Below are positions 1 through 5,822 of a stretch of 6,449 nucleotides of DNA, one piece after another. The stretch's first letter is position 1. Each line of letters starts with the position of its first letter. Both the position numbers and the translations under genes were made by a program. The notes beneath the pieces were generated by a model. That model saw nothing but the letters and a program-made list of their open reading frames with translations, did no database searches and was not told where the DNA came from. The stretch covers positions 1-6,449 of the forward strand of contig CANHHI010000094.1 in the NCBI GenBank assembly GCA_947460225.1, written 5' to 3'. This DNA comes from Flavobacteriales bacterium (GTDB lineage: Bacteria; Bacteroidota; Bacteroidia; Flavobacteriales_D; CANHHI01).

Positions 1-580
1 CACCCATGATGCGAAAATGTTGAAAAATAAGCATCAAAAGCAATCCCAACAAGCCTAAAATATTTTCCGTGTGAAACCCAGCCCAGTGGATAATGGTAGC
101 GGGGTGAGATTCCACCAAGCCCATATTTTTCATGCCCACAAAAGCAATGAAAAGTCCAATGCCCACCACCGAAGATTCTTTGAGCAAATGCGGAATGGCG
201 TTAAAAATTTTTTCCCGAATGCCCGAAAAAGAAAGTACTAAAAAAAACAATCCCGATAAAAAAACAATGCCCAAAGCTGTTTGCCAAGGAATGTTTTTGC
301 CCATGACCAAAGAATACGTGAAAAACGCATTCAAACCCATACCCGGTGCTAGTGCCAGTGGGGCATTCGCCCAAAAACCCATCACAATATTGGCGAAAAT
401 AGCGGAAAGGCAAGTAACCGCAATCAAAGCCGACTTGTCCATGCCCGTTTCTGACAAAATACTGGGATTGACAAAAATAATGTAAGACAAACTCAGAAAA
501 GTGGTCAGTCCGCCGACCCATTCTTGTTTTAAACTGGTTTTGTGCGCATCAAACTGGAAATATTGGGCAATCCACTGCAT
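1..580 (-). CDS. NCS2-family purine permease (AzgA/GhxP type), 3'-truncated by window edge
   Basis: N-terminal 193 residues of an inner-membrane purine base:cation symporter. Translating from the ATG at 580-578 gives a continuous frame to position 1 with no stop, so the C-terminal half or more (family members are about 430-450 aa) lies outside the window. Recognition rests on the family's N-terminal pattern: a short amphipathic start with H13-K14-T15, then GGLTTFLSLSYIIFVNP (residues 23-39), the ILSETGMD loop (41-48) and the APGMGLNAFF signature (78-87). Several hydrophobic helices follow. The family imports adenine, guanine, hypoxanthine or xanthine; which substrate applies here cannot be told. 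The ATG lies only 2 nt after the menD stop, with no Shine-Dalgarno, so translation probably depends on the upstream operon mRNA. It is a different NCS2 subfamily from the uracil permease encoded upstream of menD. Confidence 0.9.
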   Translation of the reverse strand, partial: MQWIAQYFQFDAHKTSLKQEWVGGLTTFLSLSYIIFVNPSILSETGMDKSALIAVTCLSAIFANIVMGFWANAPLALAPGMGLNAFFTYSLVMGKNIPWQTALGIVFLSGLFFLVLSFSGIREKIFNAIPHLLKESSVVGIGLFIAFVGMKNMGLVESHPATIIHWAGFHTENILGLLGLLLMLIFQHFRIMG

Positions 581-582
581 AT

Positions 583-1161
583 TTAGGATTTTAAAAATTG
601 CATAAAATGTTGAAAAACTTTGTCGTTTTCAAGTCTTGGCGTGAAAATTTCCAGCAAGACAGGTTCGGTATGGCTTAAAAAATCGTTCAAGGCTTTGACA
701 AGACCATCTGCATCACTGCTTTTTTGGTAGTGAAAACCTGCATGTTCAGCCAATTGTTGCGCATTTTTTTCGTGTTTGCCTTCAATAAATTCTTCAAACC
801 CAGGCACGGTTTTATCTTGTTGAATGAGGCGAAAAATACCACCACCATTATTGTTCATCACAAGTACTTTTAGATTTTTTGGCGCATAAGTTAGCGCACT
901 GGCATCGTAGAAAAAACTTAAATCCCCCAAAACACAAAGTGTTTGTTGGTCTAAATGGGCTTTGGCTGCGCCCACCGCTGTGCTTAAACTCCCCTCAATA
1001 CCGCTCACGCCTCGGTTGGCAAAGCCTTGCAAATTGTCAAAAAACTGCGCATAGCGCACACAAGAACTATTGCCTAAATGCAGCTGCAAATTTTGGGGCA
1101 AACAAGAGGAAAGTTTTGCAAAAACAAGTAAATCGCTGTATGGGCATTGTTTTAAAAAATC
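583..1161 (-). CDS. menD: MenD C-terminal piece (thiamine-diphosphate/Mg-binding PP domain), shifted frame
   Basis: From GAT at 1161 the second frame reads 192 codons of MenD C-terminus to the TAA at 585-583. In the reconstructed 546-aa numbering it contains LHLGNSSCVRYAQFF (about 381-395), the NRGVSGIEGSLSTAVG stretch (about 403-418; many homologues have GIDG, here GIEG), and the diphosphate/Mg motif GDLSFFYDASAL (starting at G433) paired with MNNNGGGIF (about 456-464). The only obvious internal start is a TTG at 1101-1099. No ribosome-binding site is apparent there, and starting at it would drop the domain's first 20 residues, so independent translation is doubtful. This piece is far better explained as the continuation of the upstream frame. 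Confidence 0.82.
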   Translation of the reverse strand, partial: DFLKQCPYSDLLVFAKLSSCLPQNLQLHLGNSSCVRYAQFFDNLQGFANRGVSGIEGSLSTAVGAAKAHLDQQTLCVLGDLSFFYDASALTYAPKNLKVLVMNNNGGGIFRLIQQDKTVPGFEEFIEGKHEKNAQQLAEHAGFHYQKSSDADGLVKALNDFLSHTEPVLLEIFTPRLENDKVFQHFMQFLKS

Positions 1162-2224
1162 GTTTTTTTTTTTGCCTAGCCAAAGTATGATTTTTTTGCC
1201 AAGTTTCTTTGTAAGTACTTGTTTTTGCGGGCAAATAATCGGCTAGAGCCTCTAAAAATAAAGTTTCATCGGTTTCTACCAAATCCGTCAAAGACAAAAA
1301 AGTGTCCACAAGGTCTGGATTTTTTTGCAAAGCGTAGTGTTTACTAGGTTTTTGTTTGCGCAGAAAATTTTTCAAAGACTTAGCAAGCACCGCCCCACCA
1401 AAACTAATCAAAACCTCTGCATGCAAGGCATTTTCATCTTTTGTAGTGGCTAAGAGGCTATCTATATTGTTTATTTTGCCTGCAAAATGTAAAGCGTTAA
1501 GGTTTTCTGAAATAACAGCGATTTGTGGCAGTTTAGCCAATTTTTCCAGTGCAATTTGTGCTTTTTTGGGTGTATGTTGCCCAGCCAAAAGCAGTATTTT
1601 ATCTGCATGTTGTAGGGTTTCAAAAATATTTTGTGCCTCTGCTTGGTCAAAGGCTTGTTGCAGGCGGTGTTTCTGCATGGGTATATGCGCCGTTTCGTTT
1701 TCTGTCAATTGATACAAAGGCTCTTCCAGTGGCACGTTAATATGCACGGGCATTTGTGTGTCTAAGCAAGTCCAAAGGGCTTGATAGGTCTGCCTTTCGT
1801 TGTATCGTATTTGGTTTTCCAAAAGCAAATTGGCAGTGTATGCAATGTGCGGGGTAAAAAAATCTTTTTGCCTTATGGTTTGCCCATCTTGTTGGTCTAT
1901 CCAGTGCAAAGGGCGGTCTGCGCTCAAAATAATCAAAGGAATTTTTTGATAATACGCCTCCAAAACGGCAGGGTAGTAGTTTGCCAAAGCAGAACCGCTG
2001 GTGCAACAAAGCGCAACGGGTTTACCTGTTTGTTGTGCCATGCCGAGTGCCATAAAACCTGCCGAACGCTCATCTAAAACATGGTGTTTTTCAAAAGTAT
2101 CATCTTGCTGAAAGGCTATCAAAAAAGGCGCATTGCGAGAGCCAGAGGAAAGCACAACCTGTTCAACGCCAATGTTTTTTAGGGCTTGTAAAATCAAAGA
2201 AACAACAGTTTTATCAGAAGTCAT
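1067..2224 (-). CDS. menD: MenD N-terminal piece (PYR and central domains) as literally translated
   Basis: The frame actually open from the menD ATG codes for 385 residues, of which 1-354 are genuine MenD and the last 31 are out-of-frame read-through ending at a TAG. Residues 1 to about 180 form the pyrimidine-binding domain. Visible landmarks are SSGSRNAP (26-33), the conserved Glu of LDERSAGF (E52, which by family knowledge activates the thiamine ring), TSGSALANYYPA (74-85), and SADRP (100-104) followed by GQTIRQKDFF (113-122), which matches the substrate-side arginine/glutamine segment of the family. The rest is the structural central domain. The thiamine-diphosphate/Mg binding domain is absent, so this product alone should not be active. 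The upstream ORF ends inside its start codon, suggesting translational coupling. Confidence 0.85.
   Translation of the reverse strand: MTSDKTVVSLILQALKNIGVEQVVLSSGSRNAPFLIAFQQDDTFEKHHVLDERSAGFMALGMAQQTGKPVALCCTSGSALANYYPAVLEAYYQKIPLIILSADRPLHWIDQQDGQTIRQKDFFTPHIAYTANLLLENQIRYNERQTYQALWTCLDTQMPVHINVPLEEPLYQLTENETAHIPMQKHRLQQAFDQAEAQNIFETLQHADKILLLAGQHTPKKAQIALEKLAKLPQIAVISENLNALHFAGKINNIDSLLATTKDENALHAEVLISFGGAVLAKSLKNFLRKQKPSKHYALQKNPDLVDTFLSLTDLVETDETLFLEALADYLPAKTSTYKETWQKNHTLARQKKKRFFKTMPIQRFTCFCKTFLLFAPKFAAAFRQ
1163..1173 (-). other. A11 homopolymer, site of the menD frame break
   Basis: The minus strand reads GGC, 11 A, CGA, then 6 T. In the upstream frame this is CAA AAA AAA AAA CGA. 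The MenD continuation needs GAT TTT TTA, i.e. one base fewer (10 A) or two more (13 A). Adding a single A leads to an immediate TAA. A 7-A run 18 nt upstream (1197-1191) is in frame and intact. Confidence 0.9.
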
Positions 2225-3441
2225 ATTTTTTTTGGCAAAACAAGATTTAAAAATATACCGACCAGCACAGAGAGCGTTAGCCCCGAAACCTGCACAGTCG
2301 GACTTATGGCAATTTGGTCTATGCCCAAACCAAGGGTGAATATCAAAGAAACAATCAGCAAATTTCTGGAATGGCTAAAATCAATTTGCGCTTGTTGAAA
2401 AATGCGCAAGCCAATGCTGGCAATCATGCCAAATAAAACCAGTGAAACCCCACCCATCACACAGCTTGGAATACTCTGCAATAGTGCGGAAAACTTGCCG
2501 AGCATAGATAAAAATATCGCAAAAATGGCAGCTAAGCGCAAAATGGCAGGGTTATAGTTTTTGGTAACTGCCAAAACGCCTGTATTTTCTCCGTAAGTTG
2601 TGTTTGCAGGCGCACCCAAAAATCCCGCCAAAAGCGTCGCCAGTCCATCACCCAAAAGCGTTCTATGTAAACCTGGGGTTTTGACAAAATCTTTGCCCAC
2701 CACTTCGGAATTGGTTTTAATATCGCCCAAATGCTCCACAAAAACCACCAAAGAAATAGGTGCAAGGAGTGAAATACTGCGCAAACTCCAAGTGGGAGGC
2801 GTGATAATATTTTGCCAAGTCTCTGTTGAAAAGCCAAACCAATCGGCATTTGCAATGCCTGTAAGGTCTATCAAGCCTAAAAAATATGCCGTAGTATATC
2901 CCACAAACATGCCAATCAAAATAGGGAAAAGCCGAAAAAAAGACCCCCCCAACACAGAAACCAAGAGAATGCTAAGCACCACCACAATAGCCACAAGAAT
3001 TTGCGCACTTTGCGAGCTTGCATCTTGTGTGTTTTGTATCATGCCAATCGCCACGGGAGCCAAACGCAAGCCAATGAGCAAAATCATGGGCGCAACCACC
3101 ATGGGCGGGAAAACTTTGTCCACCCAAGCGGTGCCTAGTTTTTTGACGAGCCACGCCACCGCCACATACACCAAACCCGCAGCCATAATGCCCGTTTTTA
3201 AACTTCCGATGCCTTCGGTTTGCAAAACCCAAGCAGTACCGCCAATAAACGCAAAAGAAGAACCTAAAAAAACAGGCACCACGCCGCCTGTAAGCCAATG
3301 AAACAATAAAGTACCTAATCCTGCACTCAGAAGTGCCACGCTAGGGTCTAAACCCGTTAAAAAAGGCACAAGCACGGTTGCGCCAAACATTGCAAACACG
3401 TGTTGAAAGGCGAGGAGTGCGTTTTTGGCGTTTTGTTTCAT
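2221..3441 (-). CDS. uraA: Uracil permease, UraA/PyrP-type NCS2 nucleobase:cation symporter
   Basis: Complete 406-residue inner-membrane transporter, normal length for the UraA/PyrP branch of NCS2, expected to import uracil by proton symport for salvage. Landmarks are QHVFAMFGATVLVPF (13-27), VPVFLGSSFAFIGG (55-68), VEHLGD (235-240), PGLHRTLLGDGLATLLAGF (256-274) and the substrate-site signature PANTTYGENTGVLAVT (278-293). E236 and E285 correspond to the two uracil-contacting glutamates known in E. coli UraA (E241, E290). The position of UraA His245 is Asp240 here, a substitution I believe is shared with other bacterial homologues. The chain is hydrophobic throughout, consistent with the 14-helix fold. 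The ATG is 3 nt after the stop of the lipoprotein gene, and its TGA overlaps the menD ATG by 4 nt. A poly-G run (7 G, minus strand 2950-2944) lies in frame. Xanthine or another base as substrate is less likely but not excluded. Confidence 0.93.
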   Translation of the reverse strand: MKQNAKNALLAFQHVFAMFGATVLVPFLTGLDPSVALLSAGLGTLLFHWLTGGVVPVFLGSSFAFIGGTAWVLQTEGIGSLKTGIMAAGLVYVAVAWLVKKLGTAWVDKVFPPMVVAPMILLIGLRLAPVAIGMIQNTQDASSQSAQILVAIVVVLSILLVSVLGGSFFRLFPILIGMFVGYTTAYFLGLIDLTGIANADWFGFSTETWQNIITPPTWSLRSISLLAPISLVVFVEHLGDIKTNSEVVGKDFVKTPGLHRTLLGDGLATLLAGFLGAPANTTYGENTGVLAVTKNYNPAILRLAAIFAIFLSMLGKFSALLQSIPSCVMGGVSLVLFGMIASIGLRIFQQAQIDFSHSRNLLIVSLIFTLGLGIDQIAISPTVQVSGLTLSVLVGIFLNLVLPKKI

Positions 3442-3444
3442 AAC

Positions 3445-4527
3445 TTATTCACTGGCGTATAAAATACTTTCTAGTTCTCTTAAATATTCTCGTTTGCCAA
3501 ACTTTGGCGCATATACATACGCATCTAAGGCTATCATGTATTTTTTATCGGCACTCAAAAAATAAAGTGCAATAAACATACCGCCCATGTTGTAATTTTT
3601 ACTTTGAAAAATGCCCCGCACTTCTTTGGCGTAAGCCCCTTTAAACCAAACATTTTTTTCTTTCGGGTCATAAAAACTTCCATTGAAAAGGCTGTCTTTA
3701 TAAAGCGTATAAAAATACGCATTTTCTTTTTCCAAAGGTATTTTTTTAAGCAAACTGTCCCTTTTGGCAATGATATGGTCTAAATGAAAATCCGCTGTAT
3801 CCTTATACGGCAAGCGATAAATCATAAAACCTTGTAAAACATCATGGCTTTGGTTGCGCATTTTTTTGGTTTCTACGTCTTTAAACGTAAGGCTTCGGCT
3901 TCTGTTTCTTTGCAAAAACACAAAATTTTCCTCTTCTATACTGATAAAACTGCCTTGTGGCAAATACAAACCCAAGCCAAAACGGTTGAAAAAATAACTA
4001 TACAAATTGGCATCGTAATTTTCTTGTACTTGTGCCAGCAATCTTTGTTTTTCACAAGTTTCAAAAAGCCCAACAAGACTGTCTTTGTGGGTATTGGTAT
4101 AAATGAGCAAAGCCTGCACCGTGGGCGCATCTATTTGGTAAAAACATTGCCCAAGCACGGCGGTTTTTTTGCGCAAAACCTTTGTGTTTTCTTGTTTATC
4201 TGAAAAGGAAATGGCAAGCACATTGCGCCTTTTGCTTTGGTAGGCGTAAAAATTTTTATAAGAACTGCTGTATAGGTTTAGCCTAGGTTCCAATTGCAGG
4301 GCGGGTTGCATGGGAATTTCCAGCATAGATTTTAGGCTATCCGATAAAGCACTTGCCCAAAAATCTTCCGTAGCCACCAACAGCAAATCCCCAACTTTTC
4401 CTTCTAGCTTAACGCTTGATTTTTTCTTGGAAACCAATCCAAAAACGTCTAATTTTTCAGCGGTTTGGCAAGCTGTAAAAACCAAACTGAACAAAAAAAT
4501 AACAAAAATATACAGAGAAAACCGCAT
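3445..4527 (-). CDS. DUF4837-like lipoprotein, unknown function
   Basis: A 360-residue predicted lipoprotein, first gene of the minus-strand operon. The N-terminus is a classical type II signal: M-R-F, a hydrophobic stretch (about 4-17), then FTAC with the lipidated cysteine at C20. The mature part is soluble and mixed alpha/beta. It resembles the DUF4837 family of Bacteroidota: an early VGDLLLVATEDFW segment (45-57; family members have a similar hydrophobic strand, acidic turn and Trp), PALQLEPRLNL (75-85), and the well-conserved C-terminus NMGGMFIALYF (313-323), DAYVYAPKFGKREYLRELE (335-353). The biochemical role of the family is not known to me. It should be anchored in the inner or outer membrane, facing the periplasm or the surface. 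Being co-transcribed with a uracil permease and menD does not give a clear functional hint. The ATG at 4527 is the only start that includes the full signal peptide. Confidence 0.85.
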   Translation of the reverse strand: MRFSLYIFVIFLFSLVFTACQTAEKLDVFGLVSKKKSSVKLEGKVGDLLLVATEDFWASALSDSLKSMLEIPMQPALQLEPRLNLYSSSYKNFYAYQSKRRNVLAISFSDKQENTKVLRKKTAVLGQCFYQIDAPTVQALLIYTNTHKDSLVGLFETCEKQRLLAQVQENYDANLYSYFFNRFGLGLYLPQGSFISIEEENFVFLQRNRSRSLTFKDVETKKMRNQSHDVLQGFMIYRLPYKDTADFHLDHIIAKRDSLLKKIPLEKENAYFYTLYKDSLFNGSFYDPKEKNVWFKGAYAKEVRGIFQSKNYNMGGMFIALYFLSADKKYMIALDAYVYAPKFGKREYLRELESILYASE

Positions 4528-4562
4528 AAAAAAATAACTTTGTGTAAAGAAATGTCAAATGT
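4528..4562. promoter_or_regulatory. 35-nt divergent intergenic region between two lipoprotein genes
   Basis: This is the only true intergenic gap in the window. It separates two ATGs that read away from each other, so promoters for both directions must lie in or overlap it. It is almost entirely A/T, with no Shine-Dalgarno on either side. Each strand carries one TAnnTTTG box, annotated separately. Confidence 0.75.
4535..4542 (+). promoter_or_regulatory. Putative Bacteroidota -7 box (TAACTTTG) for the small lipoprotein gene
   Basis: TAACTTTG exactly fits the Bacteroidota sigma-ABfr -7 consensus TAnnTTTG. It ends 20 nt before the ATG at 4563, leaving a 5' leader of about 10-17 nt. No TTTG -33 element is visible about 19 nt upstream, which lowers confidence. 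Confidence 0.5.
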
Positions 4563-4563
4563 A
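4556..4563 (-). promoter_or_regulatory. Putative Bacteroidota -7 box (TACATTTG) for the minus-strand operon
   Basis: Reading the minus strand, TACATTTG (4563 to 4556) fits TAnnTTTG and ends 28 nt before the ATG at 4527. It would drive the lipoprotein-uraA-menD-permease operon. No convincing -33 TTTG is found upstream, where the sequence is already inside the divergent gene. Confidence 0.45.
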
Positions 4564-5027
4564 TGAAAAAAAAGCATGTTTACGGCTTATTTAGTCTAAT
4601 TTTTTTAATGGCTTGTCAAAAACCAGCACCTTCAACTATCAGTTTTAATTTACTTGCCCCACCCACCGCACAAGAAACCGATTCGGGTTTTACACTCACC
4701 TTGAATTATAGTTTGGGCAATATCAAACTCAAACAAGATAAGCGGATATGGATAGCCACTTTGGATACTTTTTTACGTGCCGATGTCAGACTAATGCTTG
4801 CTCAAGATACGCTCTTAAATGGCTATTTGCCAACAGGCGAAATTGTTCAGTTGGACACCGCTAAAAATATCAATGCTTTACAAATAAATATGCCTTATTT
4901 GGAGAAAAATGCCCAATACGATATTTGGTTCTTTGTGGTGCGCAACCAAGGGGTGAGCACTTTGGAACACGATTTAATTTTTTATGAAAGAGTTTTTTCA
5001 CGATTAGATGTTAGTAATTTGCCTTAA
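4563..5027 (+). CDS. Small predicted lipoprotein, unknown function
   Basis: A 154-residue protein I do not recognise. The N-terminus is a clear lipoprotein signal: K2-K3-K4, a hydrophobic core (about 6-16), and lipobox LMAC with lipidated C18. The mature domain of about 136 residues has many alternating polar and hydrophobic stretches (SGFTLTLNYSL at 41-51, KRIWIATLDTF at 60-70, AQYDIWFFVV at 117-126), suggesting a small beta-sandwich-like periplasmic or surface domain. No enzyme motif or further cysteine is visible after C18. It is the only plus-strand gene, divergent from the DUF4837-like lipoprotein gene and convergent with the metal-transport ATPase gene. Its TAA at 5025-5027 overlaps the ATPase gene's TAA. 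The start is supported by the signal peptide; the upstream ATGs at 4552 and 4559 are in other frames. A real gene is likely given the lipobox and the neat fit between neighbours. Confidence 0.75.
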   Translation: MKKKHVYGLFSLIFLMACQKPAPSTISFNLLAPPTAQETDSGFTLTLNYSLGNIKLKQDKRIWIATLDTFLRADVRLMLAQDTLLNGYLPTGEIVQLDTAKNINALQINMPYLEKNAQYDIWFFVVRNQGVSTLEHDLIFYERVFSRLDVSNLP

Positions 5028-5818
5028 ACTTGCCTATCTTGAAAATCTTGTTCACGCAAAGGCAATTTGTCTAAACGAATGCGCTCTGCCAATTGCTCCA
5101 AAATAGGCAATTGTCCGCCAAAAGTAGCACGCAGGTTTTCTGCATTAAAAATATGCGCTGTTTCTCCTGCTGCCACAAGTCTGGTGTTGAGTAAAAGCAA
5201 ATAATCCATGTTTCTTTCAACACTTTGCAAATCGTGATGCACCAAAACCACTGTTTTTCCTTGATTTCTCAAATCTTTGAGCAAATGCCAAATCACTTCT
5301 TCGGTGGTGGTATCTATGCCCACAAAAGGTTCATCTAGCAAATACAATTCCGCTTCTTGGGCGAGTGCTCTTGCCATAAACACCCTTTGTTGTTGTCCAC
5401 CACTAAGCTCACTGATGTGCCGATTGGCAAATTCCAGCATATTGACTTTTTGCAAACACTGTGCCGCCATATTTTTATCAGCTTGACTATACCTAAAAAA
5501 CCATTTTTTAGGGTTATATCTAGCCATGAGCACCACGTCCATCACGCTGGCAGGAAAATCCCAATCTATGCTGGTTTTTTGTGGTATGTAGGCAATTTTA
5601 TTTAATACTTCTGCAATAGGTTTGCCAAAAACTTGTATGTAACCACTTTCGGTGGGCAATAAACCCAAAATGCTTTTCAACAGCGTGGTTTTCCCAGAGC
5701 CATTTGAACCGAGAATGCCAATAATTTTGCCCATGGGCAAGTGAAAATCTATTTCCCACAAAACAGGTTTTTGTGCATAGCGAACGGAAATATTGTGTGC
5801 TTCTATGGAAATTTGCAT
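5024..5818 (-). CDS. Zn/Mn-type metal ABC transporter, ATP-binding protein (ZnuC/MntB/TroB-like)
   Basis: A 264-residue cytoplasmic ATPase subunit that would power uptake of a divalent metal (zinc or manganese). All nucleotide-binding motifs are intact: Walker A GSNGSGKT (37-44), Q-loop Q80, signature LSGGQQQR (138-145), Walker B LYLLDEP (158-164) with catalytic E163, D-loop GID (167-169), and switch histidine H195 in VHHD. The segment after the Q-loop, IPQKTSIDWDFPASVMDVVLM (from residue 78), is characteristic of the manganese/zinc/iron ABC ATPase family rather than of sugar or amino-acid importers. The ATG lies 4 nt after the stop of the solute-binding protein gene, so the two are co-transcribed. 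The membrane permease that normally accompanies this pair does not follow; the next gene is on the opposite strand and overlaps this stop codon. The metal cannot be assigned from the ATPase. Confidence 0.93.
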   Translation of the reverse strand: MQISIEAHNISVRYAQKPVLWEIDFHLPMGKIIGILGSNGSGKTTLLKSILGLLPTESGYIQVFGKPIAEVLNKIAYIPQKTSIDWDFPASVMDVVLMARYNPKKWFFRYSQADKNMAAQCLQKVNMLEFANRHISELSGGQQQRVFMARALAQEAELYLLDEPFVGIDTTTEEVIWHLLKDLRNQGKTVVLVHHDLQSVERNMDYLLLLNTRLVAAGETAHIFNAENLRATFGGQLPILEQLAERIRLDKLPLREQDFQDRQV

Positions 5819-5822
5819 GGTT

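Larger units (their letters stand above)
583..2224 (-). pseudogene. menD: menD, SEPHCHC synthase, interrupted by a frameshift in a poly-A tract
   Basis: MenD is a cytoplasmic thiamine-diphosphate enzyme that joins isochorismate and 2-oxoglutarate, with loss of CO2, to give 2-succinyl-5-enolpyruvyl-6-hydroxy-3-cyclohexene-1-carboxylate, the first committed step of classical menaquinone synthesis. The gene is complete end to end but split into two frames. The break lies in a run of 11 A (minus strand, 1173-1163). One A fewer gives a 546-residue protein of normal family length, reading Q-K-K-N-D-F-L-K across the join and continuing into PYSDLLVF, as expected for MenD. As written, translation leaves the frame after residue 354 and stops at 1067. 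The ATG at 2224 overlaps the uracil permease TGA (ATGA), and the stop is 2 nt before the next permease. Identity is near certain. Whether it is a true pseudogene, a sequencing indel or a slippage-rescued gene is open. Confidence 0.92.

Noticed and set aside
132..485. Plus-strand open frame of 117 codons, and a 106-codon minus-strand frame at 201-521
   Set aside because: Both are shadows of the purine permease gene read in the true minus frame from 580 to the left edge, which carries the conserved family motifs.
1..600. Recurrent TGCCCA/TGGGCA heptamers as a possible dispersed repeat
   Set aside because: They coincide with Gly codons (GGC) followed by Ile or Met in a Gly-rich membrane protein, and spacing is irregular.
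2944..2950. G7 run (minus strand) in the uracil permease as a possible phase-variation switch
   Set aside because: The frame is intact across it, it encodes an ordinary Gly-Gly, and a run of seven is short for phase variation.
2600..3301. Long plus-strand open frame (233 codons) antisense to the uracil permease gene
   Set aside because: It mirrors the codon structure of a hydrophobic, low-stop-density permease gene; the product is Lys/Pro/Thr-rich with no recognisable domain, and the minus-strand gene is unmistakable.
3844..4203. Plus-strand open frame of 119 codons
   Set aside because: Antisense shadow of the DUF4837-like lipoprotein gene; no domain, no signal, no plausible start region.
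4552..4566. Four-codon upstream ORF (ATG TCA AAT GTA TGA) whose stop overlaps the small lipoprotein ATG
   Set aside because: Short enough to arise by chance in AT-rich sequence, and its ATG may lie at or before the transcript start.
5019..5065. Possible terminator hairpin, TTGCCTT (5019-5025) with AAGGCAA (5059-5065)
   Set aside because: The 7-bp arms are separated by 33 nt and no U-run follows; too weak to call.
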